A stretch of DNA of 64,000 nucleotides from positions 17,253 through 81,252 of the forward strand of contig JACSRS010000200.1 in assembly GCA_014879655.1 (NCBI GenBank), read 5' to 3'. The notes under the pieces are model-generated. The model saw only the letters and a list, made by a program, of their open reading frames with translations. It was not told where the DNA came from and did no database searches. Source of the DNA: Burkholderiaceae bacterium. Lineage in GTDB: Bacteria; Pseudomonadota; Gammaproteobacteria; Burkholderiales; Burkholderiaceae_C. This document shows positions 50,163 to 62,149 of the stretch, in pieces. Made by a program: the position numbers and the translations under genes. How positions within the stretch are numbered: the first letter of the stretch is position 1; each line of letters begins with the position of its first letter.

Positions 50163-50378
50163 GTGCAGGCTGAGCAGTTGCAGGCGCTGGTGACGCGGGC
50201 CATGCCCTACGGCAAATACAAGGGCCGGCTGATTGCCGACCTGCCGGGCAATTACCTCAACTGGTTTGCCCGCGAAGGTTTCCCGAAAGGCGAACTGGGC
50301 CGGCTGCTGGCCCTGATGCACGAGATCGACCACAACGGCCTGTCCGAGCTGCTGACGCCGCTGCGCCCGCCGCGCTGA
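50163..50378 (+). CDS. DUF3820 family protein
   Basis: A 71-residue protein from a GTG start. MPYGKYKGRLIADLPGNYLNWF is the DUF3820 signature, followed by REGFPKGELGRLLALMHEI. The family includes putative quorum-sensing-linked factors, but no biochemical role is established. It is co-directional with yciH, 6 bp apart. Confidence 0.87.
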   Translation: MQAEQLQALVTRAMPYGKYKGRLIADLPGNYLNWFAREGFPKGELGRLLALMHEIDHNGLSELLTPLRPPR

Positions 50379-50409
50379 AAACGAACCGGGTGCACGACCG
50401 GACCGCCGC

Positions 50410-51048
50410 TCAGGCGCGCACTGATTTCCATGCGGCTTCGGCCAGTTCGTCGCGGTAGGTTTCGGGCGAGGGCAGGCCGCTGCTGCCCGACAGCCAGGCG
50501 CGGCAGTAGCTCTGCACCGGGCCCATCACCAGCGAAGGCATCAGCTCGCAAGGCAGTTCCAGCACCGCCCCGCGCTGACGGTGTGGTTCAAACCAGTCCA
50601 GCAGCGCCTGGTTGCGTTCGCGTGCACATTTGGCGAGCTCGCCCGCACGCGGTCCGCCAGCCACGACCTCGCGGGCCTGGAACAGGAAGCGGGCGCGCAC
50701 CGGCTGCGCGACAACCCAGTCGAGATAGCCGGTCACCAGCGCCCGCACACCCTGCTCCGGTGCCTGGGCCTGCGCCAGCTGGGCCTGAATGTGGCGCGAC
50801 TGTTCGTCGAAGATGTCGAAAAACAGTGCCGCAACGATGCCTTCGCGGCTGCCGAAGTGGTGGTAGATGCTGCCGACGCTGGCGCCGCAGCGGGCACGGA
50901 CCCGATCGATCGAGACCGACTCGACGCCGGCTTCTGCGGCGCAGGCCAGGGCCGCGTTCAGGATGTCCTGGCGGCGGTCAGTCGTCGGCGCGCTGTCGGG
51001 CGTCGAAGCCTCGCGCGACGGTGATGCGGTGACAGTGCGACTTGCCAT
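50410..51048 (-). CDS. TetR family transcriptional regulator
   Basis: A 212-residue regulator. The N-terminal helix-turn-helix is ILNAALACAAEAGVESVSID, then RVRARCGASVGSIYHHFGSR, typical TetR. The ligand domain is less conserved. It is divergent from fadH, and a double palindrome overlies its start (51048-51076), so it probably represses itself and fadH. A fatty acyl-CoA ligand is plausible. Confidence 0.92.
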   Translation of the reverse strand: MASRTVTASPSREASTPDSAPTTDRRQDILNAALACAAEAGVESVSIDRVRARCGASVGSIYHHFGSREGIVAALFFDIFDEQSRHIQAQLAQAQAPEQGVRALVTGYLDWVVAQPVRARFLFQAREVVAGGPRAGELAKCARERNQALLDWFEPHRQRGAVLELPCELMPSLVMGPVQSYCRAWLSGSSGLPSPETYRDELAEAAWKSVRA

Positions 51049-51076
51049 AGAATGAAATTCTAGAATAAACTTCTAG
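51048..51076. promoter_or_regulatory. double palindrome between tetR-type gene and fadH
   Basis: Two overlapping inverted repeats: TAGAAT-GAA-ATTCTA (51048-51062) and CTAGAA-TAAAC-TTCTAG (51060-51076). AT-rich, within a GC-rich region, and at the TetR-family gene start: a convincing operator for two TetR dimers. Confidence 0.7.
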
Positions 51077-54244
<3,168 letters not shown>

Positions 54245-54281
54245 TGGATAATTCTTTGAAAACTTCAATGGATTGTCTCAA

Positions 54282-54956
54282 ATGACCCAGGACGAACTCA
54301 AAACACTGGTGGGCCAGGCGGCTTTGCAATATGTGGTGCCGGGCGCCATCCTCGGTGTGGGTACGGGCTCCACCGTGAACAAGTTCATCGATGCGCTCGC
54401 CGGCATGAAGGACCAGATCAAGGGCGCCGTCTCCAGTTCGGTTGCGTCAACGGCGCGGCTGCAGGCGCTGGGCATCCCGGTGTTCGACAGCAATGAGGTC
54501 GACGAACTCGCCGTGTATGTAGACGGTGCCGACGAAATCGATGGCAAGGGCTACATGATCAAGGGCGGCGGCGCGGCGCTGACCCGCGAGAAGATCGTCG
54601 CGTCAATGTCTCGGCTGTTTGTCTGCATTGCCGATGAATCGAAGCGCGTCCCGGTGCTGGGCGCATTTCCGCTGCCAGTGGAAATCGTTCCAATGGCCCG
54701 GCGCCGGCTGCAGGCGCAGTTCGCGGCGTTGGGCGGGCGGGCCACGGTGCGGATGAAGGACGGCCAGCCGCTGCAGACCGACAACGGCCAGCAAATCTTG
54801 GACGTGACGGGCTTGCAGATCACAGACCCGCTGGGTTTTGAAACCGTGGTCAGCCAGTGGCCGGGGGTGGTCACCGTCGGCGTGTTCGCGCACCAGAAAG
54901 CGGGTGTCTGCCTGCTGGGTACCCCAGAGGGCATCCTGACGCTGAAATATCAGTGA
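54282..54956 (+). CDS. rpiA: ribose-5-phosphate isomerase A
   Basis: A 224-residue Rpi[17 protein letters not shown] is the phosphate loop, [21 protein letters not shown] the active site, and the catalytic Glu follows in ALTREKI. It interconverts ribose-5-phosphate and ribulose-5-phosphate in the pentose phosphate pathway. Divergent from pyrD with 37 bp between starts. Confidence 0.96.
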   Translation: MTQDELKTLVGQAALQYVVPGAILGVGTGSTVNKFIDALAGMKDQIKGAVSSSVASTARLQALGIPVFDSNEVDELAVYVDGADEIDGKGYMIKGGGAALTREKIVASMSRLFVCIADESKRVPVLGAFPLPVEIVPMARRRLQAQFAALGGRATVRMKDGQPLQTDNGQQILDVTGLQITDPLGFETVVSQWPGVVTVGVFAHQKAGVCLLGTPEGILTLKYQ

Positions 54957-55008
54957 AAATAGCAGTAGTCCAGCGTCAAATGGACATTTGATGCTACTGA
55001 ATCATGAA
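54956..55008 (+). repeat. 52-bp interspersed repeat, copy 6
   Basis: AAAATAGCAGTAGTCCAGCG, then TCAAATGGACATTTGATGCT, then ACTGAATCATGA. It begins at the rpiA stop codon, between rpiA and the convergent glutaredoxin-like gene. Confidence 0.78.
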
Positions 55009-55068
55009 TATCGAAGCTGGATTTCACACCGCTTCCGGGGTGCCAGGTTTCGCGTATTGCCCAGAAGA

Positions 55069-55728
55069 TCAGAAGCGGATGCCGGACGGATTGGCGTCTT
55101 CAGCGGAAGGCTGCACCGAAGAAGGGCGGGGGCGTGTGTTGAAGGTTTCAACCTGCAGTTCAGGCGACGCGGGCGTCACGGCCGGCTTCGCAGCGGGAAG
55201 CGTGGGTGAAAGAATCTGCACCAGCGGCGTCGGCGCTGGCGGCCGATAGCTCGCTGGTGCGCGGACGCGTGCGGTGTAGCCGGCCGCCTCGAGGAACTGG
55301 CCCCATTCCACATCCGAATAGCCCTTGATGTGCTGGCTGCCAATGGTGAGCATCGGCAGGGTTGCCTCACCGGCCAGCCTTTGCAGCGCCGCAATGTCAT
55401 CGGCCGTGATGACCGTTCGCTCGGTATAGGGTACGCCCCGGCTGTTGAGAAAGTTGCGACCGCTGGCACAGGGGGCGCAGTTTTCGCCGGTGTAATAGGT
55501 CACCGGAAAACGATTGACGACCTGTTGCAGTTCATAGGAAAAGCTGGGCCCGCTGCCGGCAGGCGCCGCACCCTTGTCCACCGGGCGGGTTGGTGTGGTC
55601 AATGGGGGCGTATCGGAAAAGGTGACGCGGCCATCCGGCCCGACGCTGCGGTACAGCGTCTGCGCCTGCAGCGCGCCAGTGACGAGCAGGCAGGCAATAA
55701 GCGGCAGTGCTTTTATGGATTTTTGCAT
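55069..55728 (-). CDS. exported DUF4124-glutaredoxin family protein
   Basis: A 219-residue protein. Signal peptide MQKSIKALPLIACLLVTGAL..QA, then a DUF4124 domain (TLYRSVGPDGRVTFSDTPP), then a glutaredoxin-like domain with the CxxC site CAPC in VTYYTGENCAPCASGR and TLPMLTIGSQHIKGYS. A Pro-rich tail of about 60 residues follows. It is likely a periplasmic thiol-disulfide protein. ATG 55728 follows GGAGGACATCGTG. Confidence 0.87.
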   Translation of the reverse strand: MQKSIKALPLIACLLVTGALQAQTLYRSVGPDGRVTFSDTPPLTTPTRPVDKGAAPAGSGPSFSYELQQVVNRFPVTYYTGENCAPCASGRNFLNSRGVPYTERTVITADDIAALQRLAGEATLPMLTIGSQHIKGYSDVEWGQFLEAAGYTARVRAPASYRPPAPTPLVQILSPTLPAAKPAVTPASPELQVETFNTRPRPSSVQPSAEDANPSGIRF

Positions 55729-55754
55729 CACGATGTCCTCCTCCGACAGGTTTT

Positions 55755-57785
55755 TCAGGCCATGCCCTGGTGGCGCAGCAGCGCATCCAGGCTGGGTTCA
55801 CGGCCCCGGAACGCCTTGAACGACTCCATCGCAGGGCGGCTGCCACCGGCTTCCAGAATGGCCTGCCGGTATTTTCGGCCTGTTTCCACATTCGGGGAAC
55901 CGTCTTTACCCGCTGTTTCTTCAAAAGCGGCATAAGCGTCGGCGCTGAGCACTTCCGCCCACTTGTAGCTGAAGTAGCCAGCCGCATAGCCGCCCGCAAA
56001 AATGTGGCTGAAGGTGTGCGCCGTCCGGCTGAAAGACGGGGGCTGGAGCACGGCCACTTCGGCGCGCACCAGGTCCAGCAGCGGCATGAAATCCTGCGCG
56101 GGGTCGTGTTCGGTGTGCAGCAGCATGTCGAACAGCGAAAACTCGATCTGGCGCAACGTCTGCATGCCGCTCTGGAAGTTCTTCGCCGCGGTCATCTTGT
56201 CGAACAGCGCCCGTGGCAGCGGCTCGCCGGTCTCGACGTGTGCGGTCATGTGGCGCAGCGTGTCCCATTCCCAGCAGAAATTCTCCATGAACTGGCTGGG
56301 CAGCTCCACCGCATCCCACTCGACACCGCTGATGCCCGAGACGTCGCGCTCGTTCACCTGCGTCAGCAGGTGGTGCAGGCCGTGCCCGAACTCATGGAAA
56401 AGCGTGGTCACATCGTCATGGGTGAGCAGCGCCGGTTTGCCGTCCACGCCATCGGCGAAGTTGCACACCAACTGCGCCACCGGTGTCTGCAGCTGCCCCG
56501 TGTCGGGCCGCAGCCAGCGACCGCGCACGTCGTCCATCCATGCGCCGCCGCGCTTGCCGGTGCGCGCCGGCTGATCCAGGTAAAACTGGCCCACCAGCGT
56601 GCCGCCGCGCTCGATGCGGTAGAACGCGACCGAAGGGTGCCAGACCGGTGCGCTGTCGCGCAGGATCGAGACTTCAAACAGCGTCTCGATGATCTTGAAC
56701 AGGCCTGCAAGCACCTTGGGCGCGGTGAAATACTGTTTGACTTCCTGTTCGCTGAAGGCGTAGCGAGCCTCTTTCAGCTTTTCGCTGATGTAGGGCCAGT
56801 CCCAGGGCTGGGGGTCGTTCAGTCCCAGATTTTCGGCCGCGAAGGCCCGCAGATCGGCCACATCCTGCTCGGCATAGGGCCGGGCGCGCACGGCCAGATC
56901 CCGCAGGAAGGTGATCACCTGTGCCGGCGATTCGGCCATCTTGGGCACCACCGACACCTCACCGAAATTCGCGTACCCGAGCAGCCGGGATTCTTCCTGC
57001 CGCAGGGCGAGCATTTCGCGAATCAGTGCGCTGTTGTCGTACCTGATGGCGTCACCTTCGGCCTGGTCGGATGCGCGCGTCACATAGGCGCGATACAGGC
57101 GTTCGCGCAGTGCGCTGCTCCAGGCAAACTGCATCACCGGCAGGTAGCACGGCAGCTTCAGCGTCAGTTTGAAGCCGTCCTTGCCGTCCGCCTGGGCAGC
57201 GGCGCGGGCGGCCTGCTTCACGTCGTCCGGCACGCCCTCGAGTTCGGCTTCACTCGCAAAGTACGCAAAAGCGTCGGTCGCATCCAGTGCGTTTTCGCTG
57301 AATTTCTGCGCCAGTTCGGCCTGACGCTCCTGAATCCAGGCGAAACGCTCCTTCGCAGCGCCTGTCAGGTCCGCGCCACCGAGCACGAAATTGCGCATCG
57401 CGTTCTTGTGCGCCTGGCGCTGTTCGGCGTTGAGGGTCGCGACGTCGATGGCCTTGTACTTGGCAAACAGGCGTTCGTCCGATCCCAGGCGCGTCCAGAA
57501 CTCGGTGACCTTGGGCAGTGCTTCGTTGTAGGCCGCCCGCAGCTGCGGGGTATCGGCCACGCTGTTGAGGTGGTTCACCGTCCCCCAGGCGCGTCCCAGA
57601 CGCTCGGTCGCGACGTCCAGCACCTTGGCGATGGCCGTCCATTGCGCCGGAAAGTCCGGCGCTGTCACCGTTTCAAGTGCGCTTTCGGCGTCAGTCAGCA
57701 AGGCGTCAACGGCCGGTATGACGTGCTCGGGTCGAATCTGGTCAAACAGCGGCAGGCCGGAAAAGTCGAGTAGTGGGTTGCTCAT
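55755..57785 (-). CDS. prlC: oligopeptidase A, M3 family metallopeptidase
   Basis: A 676-residue thimet-type peptidase. The zinc motif is LFHEFGHGLHHLL (HEFGH), with the third ligand Glu downstream in SGVEWDAVELPSQFMENF. It degrades oligopeptides and cleaved signal peptides in the cytoplasm. ATG 57785 is used; nine upstream codons are not homologous. The folD gene lies 59 bp upstream on the same strand. Confidence 0.95.
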   Translation of the reverse strand: MSNPLLDFSGLPLFDQIRPEHVIPAVDALLTDAESALETVTAPDFPAQWTAIAKVLDVATERLGRAWGTVNHLNSVADTPQLRAAYNEALPKVTEFWTRLGSDERLFAKYKAIDVATLNAEQRQAHKNAMRNFVLGGADLTGAAKERFAWIQERQAELAQKFSENALDATDAFAYFASEAELEGVPDDVKQAARAAAQADGKDGFKLTLKLPCYLPVMQFAWSSALRERLYRAYVTRASDQAEGDAIRYDNSALIREMLALRQEESRLLGYANFGEVSVVPKMAESPAQVITFLRDLAVRARPYAEQDVADLRAFAAENLGLNDPQPWDWPYISEKLKEARYAFSEQEVKQYFTAPKVLAGLFKIIETLFEVSILRDSAPVWHPSVAFYRIERGGTLVGQFYLDQPARTGKRGGAWMDDVRGRWLRPDTGQLQTPVAQLVCNFADGVDGKPALLTHDDVTTLFHEFGHGLHHLLTQVNERDVSGISGVEWDAVELPSQFMENFCWEWDTLRHMTAHVETGEPLPRALFDKMTAAKNFQSGMQTLRQIEFSLFDMLLHTEHDPAQDFMPLLDLVRAEVAVLQPPSFSRTAHTFSHIFAGGYAAGYFSYKWAEVLSADAYAAFEETAGKDGSPNVETGRKYRQAILEAGGSRPAMESFKAFRGREPSLDALLRHQGMA

Positions 57786-57844
57786 GAGTGTCAGATGGCG
57801 GCGTGGTCGCACGGTTCAATGGTCGGGCGGATTGCCAGGGTCGG

Positions 57845-58711
57845 TCAAGGTAATCCGGCTGCGGCCGCCGCCTGTTCGGCAGCCTGCAGCGTGTTCATCA
57901 GCAGCATGGTAATGGTCATCGGACCGACCCCGCCCGGCACCGGGGTAATGGCGCCGGCCACCTCGCTGACGCCGGCGAAATCGACGTCGCCGCACAGCTT
58001 GCCTTCGTCGTTTCGGTTCATGCCGACGTCCAGCACCACGGCGCCGGGTTTGACCATGTCGGCGGTGAGCACGTTGCGTTTGCCGACCGCGGCGACGATC
58101 ACGTCGGCCTGCAGCGTGTGCGCCTTCAGGTCGACGGTGGCACTGTGGCAGATCGTGACGGTGGCATTTTTCTGCAGCAGCATCAGCGCCATCGGCTTGC
58201 CGACGATGTTGCTGCGGCCGATCACCACCGCGTGCTTGCCCCGGAGATCAAACTCGATCGACTCCAGCATCTTCATGCACCCGTATGGCGTGCACGGCCA
58301 GAAACCCGGCAGGCCGGTCATTAGCGCGCCCGCGCTGGCGATGTGAAAACCGTCTACATCTTTGGCTGGGGAAATGGACTCGATGACCTTTTGTGCGTCG
58401 ATGTGCGGCGGCAGGGGCAGCTGCACCAGAATGCCGTGGATGCTCGGGTCGTCATTGAGCGCCCGGACCCGACCCAGTAGTTCGGCTTCGGTGAAATCGG
58501 CCTTGTGCTTTTCCAGGACCGACACCAGGCCGCAGTCATCGCAGGCCTTGACCTTGTTGCGGACATAGACCGCGCTGGCCGGGTCATCGCCGACCAGAAT
58601 CACGGCCAGGCCGGGTGCGATGCCGCGCGTTTTCAGCGCGACAGTGCGCTCGGCGATGCCGGCGCGAAGCTGGCGGGAAAGGGCGTTGCCATCAATGATC
58701 CGGGCCGTCAT
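57845..58711 (-). CDS. folD: methylenetetrahydrofolate dehydrogenase/cyclohydrolase
   Basis: A 288-residue bifunctional enzyme. [24 protein letters not shown] contains the catalytic Lys, with [31 protein letters not shown] partly visible as the family signature, and [17 protein letters not shown] the NADP site, ending [13 protein letters not shown]. It makes 10-formyl-THF from 5,10-methylene-THF in one-carbon metabolism. Confidence 0.96.
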   Translation of the reverse strand: MTARIIDGNALSRQLRAGIAERTVALKTRGIAPGLAVILVGDDPASAVYVRNKVKACDDCGLVSVLEKHKADFTEAELLGRVRALNDDPSIHGILVQLPLPPHIDAQKVIESISPAKDVDGFHIASAGALMTGLPGFWPCTPYGCMKMLESIEFDLRGKHAVVIGRSNIVGKPMALMLLQKNATVTICHSATVDLKAHTLQADVIVAAVGKRNVLTADMVKPGAVVLDVGMNRNDEGKLCGDVDFAGVSEVAGAITPVPGGVGPMTITMLLMNTLQAAEQAAAAAGLP

Positions 58712-58787
58712 CGGTCTTCCTTCAATGAAAAACGCCCGCCGGTCGGCTGACCACGGGCGGTGTGGGTCCGCAGCACGTGCGCGCGGA

Positions 58788-59414
58788 TCAGGGTTTGGGC
58801 GTGCTCTGGCCGAGCGCGATTTTCAGCAGATCGGCCACGGTGTTGGCGTTGAGCTTTTCCATGATGTTGGCGCGATGCGCCTCCACCGTCTTGATGCTGA
58901 TGCCCAGGTCATCGGCGATCTGCTTGTTCAGGCGGCCGGCCACGATCCGTTCGAGCACCTGCGATTCGCGCCCGGTCAGCTTGGCCATCAGTGCGTCGCG
59001 ACTGGCCGACTGCTGGTGTTCGGTAAATGCCGTGCGTGCATGCTCCAGCATCCGCTCGACCACGTTCACAAGGGCTTCTTCGTTGAACGGCTTCTGGATG
59101 AAGTCCATCGCGCCCTTCTTCATCGTGTCCACGGCCATCGGCACGTCGCCATGGCCGGTGATGAAGACGATGGGCAGTGGCGAGCGGCGTTCCAGCAGCC
59201 GGTCCTGCAACTCCAGGCCGGTCATGCCGCCCATGCGGATGTCTGCAATCAGGCAGGCCACTTCACGTGATTCGTAGCGACCGAGGAACGATTCGGCTGA
59301 ATCGAAGCAGCGGACGCGGTAGTCCTTGCCTTCCAGCAGCCACTGCAGCGAGTCCCGGACGGCTTCGTCGTCGTCGACGACATAGACGGTGCCTTTTTTG
59401 GGAATCAGACTCAT
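58788..59414 (-). CDS. FixJ/NarL-type response regulator
   Basis: A 208-residue regulator. The receiver domain has [14 protein letters not shown], the phosphoacceptor Asp in [13 protein letters not shown], and the Lys in DFIQKPF. The C-terminal LuxR-type helix-turn-helix is [20 protein letters not shown], then [20 protein letters not shown]. It overlaps the kinase gene by four bases (ATGA), so the two form one unit. Target genes are not shown by the sequence; the divergent aceE is a candidate. Confidence 0.94.
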   Translation of the reverse strand: MSLIPKKGTVYVVDDDEAVRDSLQWLLEGKDYRVRCFDSAESFLGRYESREVACLIADIRMGGMTGLELQDRLLERRSPLPIVFITGHGDVPMAVDTMKKGAMDFIQKPFNEEALVNVVERMLEHARTAFTEHQQSASRDALMAKLTGRESQVLERIVAGRLNKQIADDLGISIKTVEAHRANIMEKLNANTVADLLKIALGQSTPKP

Positions 59415-61948
59415 GCGTTCACCCCGGAATCCTGAAACTGGTCATTGACATTGGCGGCGGACACCGGTATCCAGAACGACACACAGCAGCCTACCACCTC
59501 TGTTCCATTGTAGAGGTTCCGTGCCTGCATCCGGCCCTGGTGCGATTCGACGATGCTGCGGCACAGATTCAGGCCGATGCCCATGCCTTCGGCCTTGGTG
59601 GAGTAGAACGCTTCGAACATGCGCTCCTGCACCTCGGGTGCCATGCCCTGGCCGGTGTCGGACACCGAAAACTCGATCACCGGCAGGTCGTTGACGCGGG
59701 ACGGCAGCACCCGCAACTCGACATTGCGCCGCGCCGACGGACGCTGGGCGGCGTCAATCGACTCGGCGGCGTTCTTCATCAGGTTGACCAGCACCTGCTC
59801 GATCAGGATCGGGTCGACGTTCAGCGCCGGCAGCCGCGCGGCAATGTAGGGGTTGAGCCGGACATTTCGCCGGCGAAACTCGATCTCGGCCAGTTCCACC
59901 GCTTCTTCCACCATCTCCTGCACGTTCGACTGCGAGCGGTTCGGTTCGCTGCGCTTCACGAAGGAGCGGATGCGCTGGATGATCTGGCCGGCGCGCTGCG
60001 CCTGCCTGGCGGTCTTGTCCAGCGCGCCGAGCAGGTCTTCCTCGGTGATCTGGCCGCTCTGGATGCGCGACATCATCCCTTTGCAGTAATTGTTGATGGC
60101 AGTCAGCGGCTGGTTCAGTTCGTGGGCCACGCTCGAAGCCATCTCGCCCATGGTGATCAGGCGGCTGGCCGACTGGGCCCGGTCGGCCTGGGCAGCCGAC
60201 AGCGCTTCGGCTTCACGCCGCGGCGAGATGTCGGTGGCAATCACCATCTGCGCCAGCCGGCCGTCGACCCAATTCAGGTAGCGCGAGCGCACCTCCAGCC
60301 ACTTGCCCAGATCGGCCACATAGATTTCCGCGTTTTCGGAAATTGCGGTTGTCAGGTGCCCGGTGGGCAGCCCTGCCAGCCCGTCCACGGCATCCAGCCC
60401 CTCGTCGGTGAGCACACGTTCGGGCACGCCCGCCTGCTCCACGAGGTGCAGGTGACCGTCGGCCAGGGTGCCGAACCACTGGCGGTACATCTTGTTGGCA
60501 AACAGCAGTTCCCGGCTGCCCAGCGGTGCCACCGATACGGCGGCGTCCAGCGCTTCGAGTACCGTGGTGAAGCGTTCGTAGGACGCCGACAACTGCTCGC
60601 GGATGCGATTGGGTTCGGTGATGTCGGTCATGGACGTCATCCAGCCGGTCTGTTTGCCGACCGCGTCGATCAGCGGCGAGACATACAGGCGTGCGTCGAA
60701 CAGCGATCCGTCCTTGCGCTTTACGCGCACCTGGAAGCCGCCCGGTGTGGTGCGTCCGTTCAGTTCGTCCTGCAGCCGCTCGGCCAGCAGTTCGCGGTCG
60801 GCATCGGGCCAGTAGGGGAAGGGCGCGGTCTGGCCGACCAGTTCGGCCTCGGTCCAGCCCGTCATCTGGCAGAACGCCGGGTTCACATATGTGATGCGCC
60901 CCTGCAGGTCGAGCGCACGCATGCCGGTGAGCATGGAGTTCTCCATGGCGCGGCGGAAGGTGGTTTCCGCCACCAGCGCCTGTTGTGTGTGCATGCGCCG
61001 GCGACTGTGACGCCAGTTGGCCAGCAGCATCCAGGTTGTCAGTGCACTCAAGGCGCCGACCAGCCAGAACAGGCCGCTGCCGATCACCCCCAGACCGGTG
61101 CGCCAGGCCTGAATGCGCAGGATCAGACCGTTGCCGACTGGTGAAACCGGCAACTCGTCCTGGTTTGCGCGCGACGTCCACGGCAGCAGGCCACCGGCGT
61201 TCTGCCGCGCAGGAATGGACTGGCCGGCCAGCAGCGCATCGTTGCTGTCGAGCAGGGCCACCGCGTACTTGGCCGAGATTTCGGTCGGCACACCATAGCG
61301 CAGCAGGCGGTCAATCGAATACTCGCCCAGAATGACGCCGGCAAACTTGCCCTGATCGGTCAGCGGCGTGTGCAACTGCAGCAGCGGCACGGCAGTGGAA
61401 CTTGCGGTGGGCTGCGAGTACACCGGCTGTTGCAGGTCGCGCGCGAGGCCGTAGTTCCGCTCAGTGTCGCTGACCTTCAGCACCTCACCGGCCACCCAGT
61501 TGCTGGTCAGGCCCAGGCTGGGCGTGACCTGGCTGGCGATGACCTTGCGCCGTTCGTCGATCCAGGTGATGGCCTGCAGTTCGGGGTACTGAGCCACCAT
61601 CGATTCGGCACGACCCATGAACTCCTCGGGGTCAACTTCCTTGTTCGAGATGTCGCGCGCCAGCCGCATCAGCTGTTCCTGGCGTTCGAGCAGCCGCAGT
61701 CGCAGCCGCTGCTGCGCGTATTCCAGGTCGCGTTTGACAGCCTCCTGTTCGCGGTCGACCTCTTCCAGCCGGAGGTACCAGAACGCGGCGACGATGGCGG
61801 CAAGAAACATCAGCACCGCCGCCACTGGCGCCAGCATCGCAAACCGGTCCTGCCGGGTGGGCGATTGCTGACCCCACCAGCGCCGCCAGCGGCTTGACCG
61901 AACGGGTGGTGCCGGAAATGGCGTGGGAAGGGGATCGGTGGCGCGCAT
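59411..61948 (-). CDS. PAS domain sensor histidine kinase (membrane-bound, FixL/DctB-like)
   Basis: About 845 residues from ATG 61948 (875 if 62038 is used; neither has a good ribosome site). Two helices (near the N-terminus, FAMLAPVAAVLMFLAAIVAAFWYL-type, and around residue 290) enclose a periplasmic sensor region of about 220 residues. A PAS domain (ITYVNPAFCQMTGWTEAELVG) and a second PAS-like region follow. The kinase core has the H-box MASSVAHELNQPLTAINNY, and ATP-binding boxes NLMKNAAESI, DTGQGMAPE and GMGIGLNLCRSIVE. The domain order resembles DctB/FixL kinases. It is encoded with the response regulator and divergent from aceE. Confidence 0.93.
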   Translation of the reverse strand: MRATDPLPTPFPAPPVRSSRWRRWWGQQSPTRQDRFAMLAPVAAVLMFLAAIVAAFWYLRLEEVDREQEAVKRDLEYAQQRLRLRLLERQEQLMRLARDISNKEVDPEEFMGRAESMVAQYPELQAITWIDERRKVIASQVTPSLGLTSNWVAGEVLKVSDTERNYGLARDLQQPVYSQPTASSTAVPLLQLHTPLTDQGKFAGVILGEYSIDRLLRYGVPTEISAKYAVALLDSNDALLAGQSIPARQNAGGLLPWTSRANQDELPVSPVGNGLILRIQAWRTGLGVIGSGLFWLVGALSALTTWMLLANWRHSRRRMHTQQALVAETTFRRAMENSMLTGMRALDLQGRITYVNPAFCQMTGWTEAELVGQTAPFPYWPDADRELLAERLQDELNGRTTPGGFQVRVKRKDGSLFDARLYVSPLIDAVGKQTGWMTSMTDITEPNRIREQLSASYERFTTVLEALDAAVSVAPLGSRELLFANKMYRQWFGTLADGHLHLVEQAGVPERVLTDEGLDAVDGLAGLPTGHLTTAISENAEIYVADLGKWLEVRSRYLNWVDGRLAQMVIATDISPRREAEALSAAQADRAQSASRLITMGEMASSVAHELNQPLTAINNYCKGMMSRIQSGQITEEDLLGALDKTARQAQRAGQIIQRIRSFVKRSEPNRSQSNVQEMVEEAVELAEIEFRRRNVRLNPYIAARLPALNVDPILIEQVLVNLMKNAAESIDAAQRPSARRNVELRVLPSRVNDLPVIEFSVSDTGQGMAPEVQERMFEAFYSTKAEGMGIGLNLCRSIVESHQGRMQARNLYNGTEVVGCCVSFWIPVSAANVNDQFQDSGVNA

Positions 61949-62054
61949 GGGGCGCAGTGTAGATCGTGCGCCGTCTGCGGGTCTGGCCGAGTAGCCGAAG
62001 CGGCAGATTTGGGGTGCGGTCGGACGCCGTTGCGCCATCGAATTGCGTATCGCA

Positions 62055-62068
62055 TTATGAAATCATAA
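62055..62068. promoter_or_regulatory. inverted repeat in the AT-rich aceE upstream region
   Basis: TTATGA-AA-TCATAA lies between the kinase gene and aceE, 82 bp before the aceE start. The surrounding 110 bp are markedly AT-rich, as expected of a promoter region. The cognate regulator is unknown. Confidence 0.45.
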
Positions 62069-62149
62069 ATCGTCAGTTGAAATGTCACGACGATTATGAG
62101 AAACTAGGGTTCTCGTACTAAATTACGTGATCAACAAAGAGGAGACACG

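Noticed and set aside
55707..57773. Long plus-strand frame of 688 codons opposite prlC
   Set aside because: The minus strand carries the complete M3 peptidase with HEFGH; the opposite frame has His/Gln-rich shadow composition.
59177..61144. Long plus-strand frame opposite the PAS kinase
   Set aside because: The kinase frame shows all H and ATP boxes; the opposite frame has none.
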